From positions 1 through 37,311 of the IMG/VR virus record IMGVR_UViG_3300037487_001237: a stretch of 37,311 nucleotides of DNA. One strand, given 5' to 3'. Positions 31,424 to 37,311 of this stretch are shown piece by piece. Origin of the DNA: a virus. The notes beneath the pieces were generated by a model. The model saw nothing but the letters and a program-made list of their open reading frames with translations. It was not told the origin of the DNA and searched no databases. The stretch's first letter is position 1. Each line of letters begins with the position of its first letter. The position numbers were made by a program, and so were the translations under genes.

Positions 31424-32124
31424 GCCTTGCCTCCTTGTTTCCACGCCGCAAAACCCGCAGACCGTTTCTTGCAGGCGGGGCAAGCGCCGCAGCCATAGCC
31501 CCATTCGTGAAACGGTTGCTCGCCGCCTTCGTAGCAGGTTCGGGTGTGATTGACGACGAGGTTCGTGACGTTGAGCGCCGACGCTTTCGCCCAAATCGCG
31601 GCCTTGCTAAGGGCGACCAGCGGCGCGTGGATTTCGAGGCACGGCATGTCGAGCCCGATCCTCAGAGCTTCCTCCATTGCGCGAACGAACTGCATCGAGC
31701 AGTCGGGGTAGGCGTCGGTCTTGCTCGTGGCTCGATGAGCGTCCAACCCGATGACCACGTTCGGGATGTTGAGCTTCTTCGCCATAGCGCCGGCCAACGC
31801 GAGGAACAGGATGTTCCTGCCGGGCACGAACGAAGTTGGCAAGTTGTCGGCACGAACTCCGAAGGCTTCGGAGTTCTTCACGAGCGAGGAGTCCCTCAAC
31901 TGCGCGAGGGCGTCACAGTCGAGCATCGTCCACGGCACCTCCGCTTCGCGACAGACCCGTTGAACGGCTCGCTGTTCCATCGACAAAGACCGTTGCCCGT
32001 AATTGACGAACAGGGCAAGGCAGTTCCACCTTTGATCCTTGTCCGCCCACAGCATCGCCGTCGTGGAGTCCTGACCGCCGGAAAGCAACACGAGTGCGTT
32101 CAACGATGGGCCGTATGCACGCAT
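31420..32124 (-). CDS. queC: 7-cyano-7-deazaguanine synthase QueC
   Basis: 234 aa. QueC converts 7-carboxy-7-deazaguanine to preQ0 using ATP and ammonia. The PP-loop LLSGGQDSTT (SGGxDS at 15-20), NYGQRSLSME, and the C-terminal four-cysteine zinc site (C197, then C212-x2-C215-x2-C218 in GYGCGACPACKK) are all present. ATG 32124 has GGAG upstream and overlaps the folE gene by 25 bases. No QueF or amidotransferase gene was found, so preQ0 seems to be the end product of this pathway. Confidence 0.92.
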   Translation of the reverse strand: MRAYGPSLNALVLLSGGQDSTTAMLWADKDQRWNCLALFVNYGQRSLSMEQRAVQRVCREAEVPWTMLDCDALAQLRDSSLVKNSEAFGVRADNLPTSFVPGRNILFLALAGAMAKKLNIPNVVIGLDAHRATSKTDAYPDCSMQFVRAMEEALRIGLDMPCLEIHAPLVALSKAAIWAKASALNVTNLVVNHTRTCYEGGEQPFHEWGYGCGACPACKKRSAGFAAWKQGGKA

Positions 32125-32657
32125 GACAGGAACTCCTTCCTCGTGTCCTCTTGATCCTTGAACAGGCCGCGAAGGGCGCTCGTGACCATCACGCTGTTCT
32201 GTTTCTCCACGCCTCGCGCCGTCATGCAAAAGTGTTGCGCCTCGAACATGACCGCGCAGCCTTTCGGGGCGAGGTGTTCCATGATCGAGTCGGCCACCTG
32301 CGCCGTGAGGCGCTCCTGCACCTGAAGGCGACGGGCGAAACATTCGACGAGGCGGGCGAGCTTGCTGATCCCGACCACCTTCTCCGTCGGAATGTAGCCA
32401 ACATGAGCCCGTCCAAAAAACGGGAGCATGTGATGTTCGCAGGTTGAATAGAACTCGATGTCCCGCAGCAGCACCATTTCGTCACAGTCAACGATGAATT
32501 GTTTGGAGAGGATCTGCGCGGGGTTTTGCAGGTAACCCGCGTAGATTTTCGCCCACGTTCCCACGACCCGCCTCGGCGTTTCCGCCAACCCTTCGCGAGT
32601 CGAATCTTCACCGATGGCTTCGATCAGGTTTCGGACAATCGTTTCGTTCGGCGTCAT
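32100..32657 (-). CDS. folE: GTP cyclohydrolase I FolE
   Basis: 185 aa. FolE opens GTP to 7,8-dihydroneopterin triphosphate, the first step towards preQ0. Conserved features: STCEHHMLPFFG (zinc ligands C73 and H76), KVVGISKLARLVECFARRLQ, QERLTAQVADSI, and QHFCMTARGV with the third zinc ligand C144. The length is near normal for a bacterial enzyme without a long N-terminal extension. ATG 32657 overlaps the queE stop (ATGA). It lies between queE and queC. Confidence 0.93.
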   Translation of the reverse strand: MTPNETIVRNLIEAIGEDSTREGLAETPRRVVGTWAKIYAGYLQNPAQILSKQFIVDCDEMVLLRDIEFYSTCEHHMLPFFGRAHVGYIPTEKVVGISKLARLVECFARRLQVQERLTAQVADSIMEHLAPKGCAVMFEAQHFCMTARGVEKQNSVMVTSALRGLFKDQEDTRKEFLSCVHTAHR

Positions 32658-33313
32658 CTCATCCCCGCGATCTTGTGCGTCTGGAGCGATAGTCGCCAGC
32701 CGCGATAATTCATCACGGCGCTGGCGGCGAATCGAAAGATCGACTCTCGCAAGAGTGGGTCGTCGCTCCAAATCGGCTGTAGGTATCGCTCGCGAACATG
32801 ACCCTTGAACCTCGACAGGTCTTGCCCTTGATGCAAGAGCTTGAGTTCGCTGGCGACGCCATCCCACTCCTCGACGGGATCGCCGTTCTTCTGCTTCGGA
32901 GAGCATGTGACCCACGCGCCTTCGTTGAGCAGCGCGAGTATCGCCTTCTCGTTGGAGCCGTTCGTCTCGACCTGAATCGAACGCCTCCCGCTGTCATAGA
33001 TGGCACGCACGAGCGGGATGATGTCGTGGATCGTCGGCTCGCCGCCCGTGATTACAACGTGCTCGTTCCATTCGAAGAACATGCTCATGGCGAGAACGAT
33101 CTCGTCGGTCGTGAGGCGTGACTCGATCTTCGTGAAGTCGGTATCACACCACGCGCATTTGAAGTTGCACCCGGCGAGTCGGATGAACGTGGCGGGCGTT
33201 CCGGCGAAATGACCTTCGCCCTGTACGCTCGCGAAGATTTCGACGATGGGCAGCCGCTTCGGATCGTCTACGACCGCCTCGGCTTCGACGGTCGGTTCAT
33301 GTTCGTCAGTCAC
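32654..33313 (-). CDS. queE: 7-carboxy-7-deazaguanine synthase QueE (radical SAM)
   Basis: 219 aa from GTG 33313, which overlaps queD by 8 bases. The enzyme rearranges carboxy-tetrahydropterin to 7-carboxy-7-deazaguanine. The SVQGEGHFAGTPATFIRLAG segment leads to CNFKCAWC, with the CX3CX2C radical-SAM cluster ligands C49, C53 and C56, followed by DTDFT. Further on are VVITGGEPTIHD and VETNGSNEKA, which bind SAM, and SPKQK. Its order in the operon, between queD and folE, is shared with many preQ0 clusters. Confidence 0.93.
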   Translation of the reverse strand: MTDEHEPTVEAEAVVDDPKRLPIVEIFASVQGEGHFAGTPATFIRLAGCNFKCAWCDTDFTKIESRLTTDEIVLAMSMFFEWNEHVVITGGEPTIHDIIPLVRAIYDSGRRSIQVETNGSNEKAILALLNEGAWVTCSPKQKNGDPVEEWDGVASELKLLHQGQDLSRFKGHVRERYLQPIWSDDPLLRESIFRFAASAVMNYRGWRLSLQTHKIAGMR

Positions 33314-33677
33314 GGGACCACACCGCGAGGTTGGTGTCGTTTTCGCTGACCGCGACGCGCTCGACATGAGCGCAGGGGCCACCGGATTCGCGGGCAGGCA
33401 TCTCGCCATTGACCTCGCTGGCGATCAAGTACGCGAGGTTCTCCGCCGTCGCCGGGATTCCGCCCATCGTCTCGTTGAGGTCGCGGTGGTCGTGGCGCTT
33501 CACGATGGCGCTGATCGCCGCGAAGTCCACGACCATGCCGTTCGGGTCGAGGCTGTCGGCGCAGACCGTCACGGCGATGTCGTAGTTGTGGCCGTGAGGC
33601 CGACGGCAGGGCGACTCGTAAGGGAGCTTCAGGCAATGCGCTGCTGCAATACTGATTCGCTTCGTAACCGTGAACAT
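33306..33677 (-). CDS. queD: 6-carboxy-tetrahydropterin synthase QueD
   Basis: 123 aa from ATG 33677 behind AAGGAGGAAGCC. QueD turns dihydroneopterin triphosphate into 6-carboxy-5,6,7,8-tetrahydropterin. Visible are ISIAAAHCLKLPY (His14), SPCRRPHGHNY (Cys24 and the metal ligands His28 and His30), MVVDFAAISAIVKRHDHRDL (the D-H-R-D-L-N-E motif) and the C-terminal VAVSEN. First gene of the late/modification block, downstream of a control region. Confidence 0.92.
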   Translation of the reverse strand: MFTVTKRISIAAAHCLKLPYESPCRRPHGHNYDIAVTVCADSLDPNGMVVDFAAISAIVKRHDHRDLNETMGGIPATAENLAYLIASEVNGEMPARESGGPCAHVERVAVSENDTNLAVWSRD

Positions 33678-33736
33678 GGCTTCCTCCTTTGCCAGCCCCG
33701 AGGATAGCCTGTCGAGCGCCGGGGCCGCAACCCGTA

Positions 33737-33784
33737 TTCTTGCTCTTGTTATTGTTCTTGTTATTGTTCTTGTTCTTGTTCTTT
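33737..33784. repeat. TTGTT-rich low-complexity tract
   Basis: Repeats of the units TTGTTATTGTTC and TTGTTC make up this stretch, in sharp contrast to the GC-rich surroundings. On the other strand it is AAC/AAT-rich. Such a tract melts easily; it may be part of a promoter or an origin. Confidence 0.7.
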
Positions 33785-33813
33785 AATTCGAGATGAATTC
33801 GCAAACGTTCAAT

Positions 33814-33852
33814 GAAGTCTTTCGTGAAGTCTTTCGTGAAGTCTTTAAGTCT
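33814..33852. repeat. 12-bp direct repeats, iteron-like
   Basis: GAAGTCTTTCGT occurs at 33814-33825 and 33826-33837, then a partial third copy (GAAGTCTTTA) and a further AAGTCT. The tandem layout beside an AT-rich tract looks like iterons or binding sites for a regulator, for example one of the two small HTH proteins. Confidence 0.6.
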
Positions 33853-33882
33853 CGCGACGGGGCGATCTTGCGGGCGCATAGC

Positions 33883-33919
33883 AAAAGAAAAGCCCCCGGC
33901 AGCGCGGGCCGCCGGGGGC
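33883..33919 (-). terminator. Strong intrinsic terminator of leftward accessory block
   Basis: GCCCCCGGC (33892-33900) pairs perfectly with GCCGGGGGC (33911-33919); read leftward the hairpin is followed by TTTTCTTTT (33891-33883). It starts 6 bases after the stop of the last gene of the accessory block at 33925, a textbook intrinsic terminator. Confidence 0.9.
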
Positions 33920-33924
33920 AATCG

Positions 33925-34161
33925 TCAATCCTTCGTCCTCAGCACGACTCGTCGAGGCTCCTTTTTGCGTTTCGCGGGGCCGCCCCGCTCCCGATCCTCG
34001 CCGATGATCTGAACGGCGAGCTTGCGCCATCCTCCGCTCATGCCGCCGCCGTGGAGCCACGCCCACACCGTCGGCTGCGTGCAGCCGAGCGCCCTTGCTG
34101 CGGCGCTCTGTGAGCCCGCCAGCCTGACGAGCTTCTCGGCAATCGTCTTTCCCGATCTCAC
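33925..34161 (-). CDS. Cro/YdaS-like helix-turn-helix protein, 78 aa
   Basis: GTG 34161 behind GAGGAGGTGAGGCC and overlapping a short ORF (GTGA). Residues 8-50 have the YdaS/Cro-like DNA-binding pattern: LVRLAGSQSAAARALGCTQP, TVWAWLHGGGMSGGW, then a basic tail (RERGGPAKRKKEPRRVVLR). It may control the divergent promoters. Together with the Xre protein at 35316 it gives two small regulators in this block. Confidence 0.8.
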   Translation of the reverse strand: MRSGKTIAEKLVRLAGSQSAAARALGCTQPTVWAWLHGGGMSGGWRKLAVQIIGEDRERGGPAKRKKEPRRVVLRTKD

Positions 34162-34220
34162 GGCCTCACCTCCTCACGGTCGATCGCTAACGCTTTGTCC
34201 GCCTTCATGGGCGTGCTCAT
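34158..34220 (-). CDS. 20-aa translationally coupled mini-ORF
   Basis: ATG 34220 overlaps the DUF932 stop (ATGA) and has GAGGAGGGCGGC in front; its stop overlaps the GTG start of the HTH gene (GTGA). Sequence MSTPMKADKALAIDREEVRP. The strong ribosome site and both overlaps argue that it is translated, either as a peptide or to pass ribosomes to the HTH gene. Confidence 0.45.
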   Translation of the reverse strand: MSTPMKADKALAIDREEVRP

Positions 34221-35290
34221 GCCGCCCTCCTCGCGCCAACCTTCACGTTGACCTTGATCGGTTCGACGCTGGCGACCTTGCAGATTGCGGCCAGCGCAGC
34301 ATCGCGCTCCTTGCGCCCGTTGCCGAGCCACGACTGTTCGATACGGCAGTCGGCCTGCCCGCGCTTGTGGTCGATGAACTCGCAGACCGCGTTGAACGCA
34401 GTCCACGCGGTGAAGCGATACTTCGTCGGGAGGAACTTGTCGCCGCCGATCATTTGCCCTTGCCACAGCGACGAGATCGCGGCACGCTTCTTCGCCGCCG
34501 CCTGCTGTTCGGGATCGACGCGCTTCTTCGCTCCCGCCTTCGGCACCGGATTCGGGAACAGGTCGATCAGCAGCGAATCCATGCTGCCGGTCGTCATCTG
34601 GAACTTCGCGAGGCTCTTGAACATCGTCACGTTCTCCTCGAACGATGCGAGCGACGGGCCGAACAGGTCGGCCAGCGCACGGACCCGCGCTTCGGCCTTC
34701 GCCGAATGTTTCACCTTGAGAGCGTAGCCGCCTGCTCCAGACATCGCCATGTTGAGTGTGTTCATGCAGACGGGACGAATCACGGTCGGCGCAAACGACG
34801 GAGCCTTCGCGCTGCTGTGAGCGTTCCAGAATACGAGCAGGTTCTTGACCGGATCGCCCGGCACGATCTCCCGCTCTCCGTTCACGCGCATGGCGATCCA
34901 CACAATCTGCCCATGCCGCAGCGAGCCCGCCGTCTCGTACTCGCAGATGCCCGCACGCTTGAGGTCGTCGAGCACCTCGAACGCTGTGCGGTTCTGGACA
35001 GGGTGCCAATCGTTTCCGACCACGGACAGGATGCGCCCGTCCGTTTCGCGCCTGACAGCCTTCCCCATCGGCACCGGCACGAGGTCGCTCTTGCCCGCGC
35101 CATCCGGCACCTCCGCCCACAACGGCACCACGCCGACGGGCCAGTTCAGTCCGGCGGCGTCCAGCGCGGCGTCCACGTTCTCTGGCTGCTCGCTCAATTC
35201 CATGACGCGCTCCCGCGTCTCGTTCATGTGCCATGCGCTGCTCTGGCCTTTGTCCTTGAGCAACATCATACGTTCCACTTCGTGCGCCAT
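34217..35290 (-). CDS. DUF932-type phage/plasmid protein, 357 aa
   Basis: ATG 35290 behind CACAAAGGAGAACCGATC, which rules out the longer frame. The features match DUF932 proteins (phage/plasmid-like, TIGR03299): SVVGNDWHPVQNRTAFEVLD, FWNAHSSAKAPSFAPTVIRP, VCMNTLNMAM, KVKHSAKAEARVRAL and the C-terminal KYRFTAWTAFNAVCEFIDHK. The family is common in phages and plasmids; its function is unknown. It is the longest gene wholly within this block. Confidence 0.8.
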   Translation of the reverse strand: MAHEVERMMLLKDKGQSSAWHMNETRERVMELSEQPENVDAALDAAGLNWPVGVVPLWAEVPDGAGKSDLVPVPMGKAVRRETDGRILSVVGNDWHPVQNRTAFEVLDDLKRAGICEYETAGSLRHGQIVWIAMRVNGEREIVPGDPVKNLLVFWNAHSSAKAPSFAPTVIRPVCMNTLNMAMSGAGGYALKVKHSAKAEARVRALADLFGPSLASFEENVTMFKSLAKFQMTTGSMDSLLIDLFPNPVPKAGAKKRVDPEQQAAAKKRAAISSLWQGQMIGGDKFLPTKYRFTAWTAFNAVCEFIDHKRGQADCRIEQSWLGNGRKERDAALAAICKVASVEPIKVNVKVGARRAA

Positions 35291-35315
35291 GATCGGTTCT
35301 CCTTTGTGTGCGACC

Positions 35316-35513
35316 CTACATCGCCTTCGGCTTGCCGCCGAGCGCGAGCATGAGCCTGTGGACTTCCTCATCGGTCGGCAATCGACCGACGCCTCTCTCC
35401 ATTCTTGAAACGTCCATGCGACTGACCTTCGCCTCCTTCGCAAGTTCTCCCTGCGTCATGCCGCGCACCTGCCGCATGGATCGCAGCAGCGCGGCGAACA
35501 TCAAGTCACCCAT
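35316..35513 (-). CDS. Xre-family repressor-like HTH protein, 61-65 aa
   Basis: A compact helix-turn-helix domain: MRQVRGMTQGELAKEAKVSR, MDVSRMERGVGRLPTDEEVH. Start either at 35513 (MGDLMF, ribosome site too close) or at 35501 (MFAALL, overlapping the stop of a 15-aa mini-ORF as TGATG). The second is more likely. Single-domain Xre proteins usually act as transcription regulators. Confidence 0.8.
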   Translation of the reverse strand: MGDLMFAALLRSMRQVRGMTQGELAKEAKVSRMDVSRMERGVGRLPTDEEVHRLMLALGGKPKAM

Positions 35514-35548
35514 CCCTCGGTCTTCGCAATCCAGCGCTTGATGTTCAT
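35501..35548 (-). CDS. 15-aa translationally coupled mini-ORF
   Basis: ATG 35548 overlaps the stop of the 87-aa gene (ATGA), is preceded by CGGAGGTGCTGGA, and ends in TGATG at the likely Xre start. Sequence MNIKRWIAKTEGWVT. Like the mini-ORF at 34158-34220, it sits between two genes with overlaps at both ends. Confidence 0.4.
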   Translation of the reverse strand: MNIKRWIAKTEGWVT

Positions 35549-35808
35549 TCCAGCACCTCCGGCAACAGAGCGTCCGCTTCGCGAGCGAGCATCCTCACGA
35601 CCTCGCCGTGACCGGCGACCATCTCGAGGGCAGCGTCCACCCCGCCGAAGCAGGCGTGCGGAGAGCCGACGACCGGAGTGAGCTTCGCCCTCTGCACCTC
35701 TGCGCGGGCCGCCTCAAGCGAACGCTGTGCTCGGTCAAGGGCAAGCTCCGCCGAGTTCAGGCGACCGTTGCGGTCGAGAACGCGTAAGTGTGCCATCGGC
35801 CCGTTCAT
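35545..35808 (-). CDS. Hypothetical coiled-coil protein, 87 aa
   Basis: ATG overlaps the upstream stop (ATGA). The central part (LNSAELALDRAQRSLEAARA, EVQRAKL) is a coiled coil, followed by a Gly-rich loop and an acidic helix ending LLPEVLE. No family recognised. Confidence 0.55.
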   Translation of the reverse strand: MNGPMAHLRVLDRNGRLNSAELALDRAQRSLEAARAEVQRAKLTPVVGSPHACFGGVDAALEMVAGHGEVVRMLAREADALLPEVLE

Positions 35809-36197
35809 GCCTCGTCCTTTCGTTTTGTGTTGGCAATGACTTCAAGCAAGAGAGCGTCAATGTCGAACTCGCCCTCCGTTCCATTCGTGACGCTCACGCC
35901 GTTGTCGTGCGCCTCCTTCGCATCGACCGCGTACCGGAGTAAGTGCTGCGCCATCTGGATCATCACGACCACGGCAGGCAGAAGCTCACCGCCGTCGCTC
36001 ATCTGCGCCTTGATTGCCTCGCCCATCGCCACCGCAACGTCGGACGCATCGGCAGCAGCAGCGGCCTTGTCGTCCTCGCTTTCGTTTTCCTTCTGGTAGA
36101 GTGACGCAGCGCCCTTGTTGATCGTGGTCGCGGCCAACGCGAGCAACCTGTCGGCGGTCACGCAGGCGTTCCGTGCGAAGTCGTAGTCCGGTTTCAT
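35805..36197 (-). CDS. Hypothetical protein, 130 aa
   Basis: ATG 36197 behind GGAAAGGGCTTTGC; a start at 36230 is less well spaced. Helical and acidic with an Ala/Asp run (NESEDDKAAAAADASDVAVA) and a hydrophobic helix (ELLPAVVVMIQMAQHLLRYA). Unknown function; follows the large repeat protein in the same block. Confidence 0.6.
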   Translation of the reverse strand: MKPDYDFARNACVTADRLLALAATTINKGAASLYQKENESEDDKAAAAADASDVAVAMGEAIKAQMSDGGELLPAVVVMIQMAQHLLRYAVDAKEAHDNGVSVTNGTEGEFDIDALLLEVIANTKRKDEA

Positions 36198-36259
36198 GCA
36201 AAGCCCTTTCCGGCAGGCCGCGCCGTTCATCCTCCCGGTGCCCGACGCGGCCCGCCTGT

Positions 36260-36278
36260 GGCGCGTGTGGTGCGCGCC
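36260..36278 (-). promoter_or_regulatory. Small hairpin between repeat-protein gene and next gene
   Basis: GGCGCG (36260-36265) pairs with CGCGCC (36273-36278) around a 7-base loop, just after the stop at 36287. There is no T-run, so it is an mRNA structure or weak pause, not a clear terminator. Confidence 0.3.
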
Positions 36279-36286
36279 GGTTTCGA

Positions 36287-37311
36287 TTACAGGTTCGTGC
36301 CCTCGCTCGACTCATTCACGGCCTCGACGATCTCAACGGCACCTTCGGCGCGGGCGAGAATGTCGCTCGCGGCCTGAAGCTCCTCGCCGCTGGCGCTGTC
36401 GGCGTCGTCCTTCAAGGAACGAGCCACCGCGACTGCCGTCCGGTTCGACTCGATCATTCTCTCCAGCACGCGGAAGTCGCTCATCGGCAGACCGTCCACG
36501 CCCGCGAAGCGCCGCAGCAGTTCGACCAGCAGCGAGGTCGAGGACGCCTCGGCGAGAACGGTGTCGCGCACGGCCTCCTCCGCGATGGCGGTGCAGATGG
36601 CGTCGTTGCGGCTCTTGAAGATGATGGCCTCGGGATTCGACAACAGCAGGTGCTCGGCGATCTGCTCGAAATCCGCATCGCCATCGAACACGTTGTCAAC
36701 GTTATCGAGGACATCGCTCAACGACTCGCCCACTATCCACCCTTCGTCCTCAAGGTGCGAGGCGATCTCGTCGTTTTTGATGAGGTTCAGCGCCTCGTTC
36801 GCGTCCTTCGACACGAAGAAGTCGTTGTCAGTGAGGTACTCGGCGATCTTGTCGTCTTCGATGCTGCTCAGGGCGTCGTCCTCGTCGTCGTACACAACGC
36901 TGCCGCGATCAACGATGTATTTCTTGATGGTACTGTCGTCGAGACAGTCGAGAATTTCTTCGTCGTCGCCGAACACTTTGTATCCGTTGTCTCGCAACTG
37001 TTCGATCATGTCGTCTATGCTCTGCTCCTCGACGCCCTCGCCCTTCTCCTCAAGCGCATCGCGCAGAGATTCGACACAGCACGTTTCCGCGAGCACGCTG
37101 ACGAGTTCGTGGTAATTGACTTCGCCGCGCATGGCGTGGGCGAAGTTCGCGATCCCTTCTTTCCCGATTGCGGTTTTGACGCGATTGATCGCCAACTCAT
37201 AGAACAGCGCCGGGTCTGCCGGGAAGCTCTCGATGCTCGCCTTCTCGATGCCCGCCTTCTTGAGCAGCGCCTCGTCCTCGTCGCTGCTGAGGTTGCTCAG
37301 GTAGTCGATGA
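36287..37311 (-). CDS. Acidic repeat-containing protein, C-terminal part
   Basis: This is the 3' portion of the gene whose start lies at 494; the frame is open from 37311 to the stop at 36287. The middle holds four successive units of about 27 residues that follow the same pattern: an acidic start, I..YL or I..HL, D, then VxxDxxDAL and an I or V before the next acid. Examples are IKKYIVDRGSVVYDDEDDAL and IAEYLTDNDFFVSKDANEAL. After the repeats comes a helical tail with LLVELLRRFAGVDGL and an Ala/Glu-rich end. The repeats look like a helix-strand solenoid, possibly a protein-binding scaffold or a DNA mimic given the acidity, but that is inference. An internal TTG at 37195 could be read as a start only because this copy has TTG where the left copy has TGG. 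Confidence 0.8.
   Translation of the reverse strand, partial: IDYLSNLSSDEDEALLKKAGIEKASIESFPADPALFYELAINRVKTAIGKEGIANFAHAMRGEVNYHELVSVLAETCCVESLRDALEEKGEGVEEQSIDDMIEQLRDNGYKVFGDDEEILDCLDDSTIKKYIVDRGSVVYDDEDDALSSIEDDKIAEYLTDNDFFVSKDANEALNLIKNDEIASHLEDEGWIVGESLSDVLDNVDNVFDGDADFEQIAEHLLLSNPEAIIFKSRNDAICTAIAEEAVRDTVLAEASSTSLLVELLRRFAGVDGLPMSDFRVLERMIESNRTAVAVARSLKDDADSASGEELQAASDILARAEGAVEIVEAVNESSEGTNL
36966..37311. repeat. Right copy of 346-bp terminal direct repeat
   Basis: Second copy of bases 1-346. Both differences from the left copy change an amino acid of the leftward gene that crosses the junction: Trp in the left copy versus Leu here at codon 89, and Phe versus Leu here at codon 123. 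An exact k-mer overlap at contig ends would be identical, so the mismatches suggest strain variation in the source population or read error. Confidence 0.95.

Larger units (their letters stand above)
33678..33882 (-). promoter_or_regulatory. Control region upstream of the queD-led late block
   Basis: About 205 bp with no convincing gene. It holds a TTGTT/TTATT-rich tract (33737-33784) and 12-bp tandem repeats (33814-33852). Read leftward, TTGAAC (33812-33807) and a GAATTA (33789-33784) 17 bp apart give a weak promoter guess; the -10 match is poor. The strong terminator of the upstream block lies just before it, so a new promoter for the late genes must be close by. Confidence 0.45.

Noticed and set aside
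33737-33852. CRISPR-like array in the repeat region before queD
   Set aside because: Repeats are 12 bp and directly adjacent with no spacers of uniform length, so they are not CRISPR repeats.
34022-35353. 443-codon open frame antisense to the DUF932 gene
   Set aside because: No ribosome site, His/Arg/Leu-rich composition, and the opposite strand carries a recognised family with a strong start signal.

Overview
This window is essentially one complete genome of a tailed, siphovirus-like bacteriophage. Bases 1-346 recur at 36966-37311 with two mismatches, so the contig closes into a circle of about 36,965 bp and one leftward gene crosses the junction. The DNA is GC-rich, genes are tightly packed with ATGA/GTGA/TGATG overlaps, and most starts carry a strong GGAGG-type ribosome binding site. 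I cannot name the host. I found no integrase, no DNA polymerase or replicative helicase, no tRNA and no CRISPR array.

The layout has three transcription blocks. (1) A rightward early block, 1637-9868, starts with a YqaJ-type recombination exonuclease and a probable single-strand annealing protein carrying two zinc ribbons. A replisome organizer and a possible helicase loader follow, then a run of small proteins, several with CxxC pairs, a secreted FN3-like protein and a possible PD-(D/E)XK nuclease. (2) A leftward accessory/regulatory block runs from 943 through the contig ends down to 33925. It holds an acidic repeat protein (split by the contig ends), a DUF932 protein, two small helix-turn-helix proteins and two translationally coupled mini-ORFs, and ends at a clear intrinsic terminator (33883-33919). 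(3) A long leftward late block runs from 33677 to 10099. It opens with queD-queE-folE-queC-dpdA, then a ParB-like gene, small and large terminase, a portal-MuF fusion, prohead protease, HK97-type capsid, connector and neck genes, tail terminator, tail tube, a tail chaperone with a likely -1 frameshift, tape measure, tail tip/fibre genes and the lysis genes (M15 endolysin and two holin candidates). It ends at a hairpin terminator near 10001-10035.

The most striking biology is the DNA-modification module. FolE, QueD, QueE and QueC together make preQ0 from GTP, and the DpdA-like transglycosylase would exchange guanine in DNA for it. No QueF, amidotransferase or archaeosine synthase was seen, so the predicted modification is 7-cyano-7-deazaguanine in phage DNA, probably protecting it from host nucleases. 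The modification genes lie directly upstream of the packaging genes and share overlapping starts with each other, which suggests that modification and packaging are expressed together.

The 693-bp divergent region 944-1636 between the early and accessory blocks holds several perfect inverted repeats and an AT-rich promoter-like patch. A second non-coding region upstream of queD (33678-33882) holds 12-bp tandem repeats and a TTGTT-rich low-complexity tract. Both are candidates for control regions or an origin.
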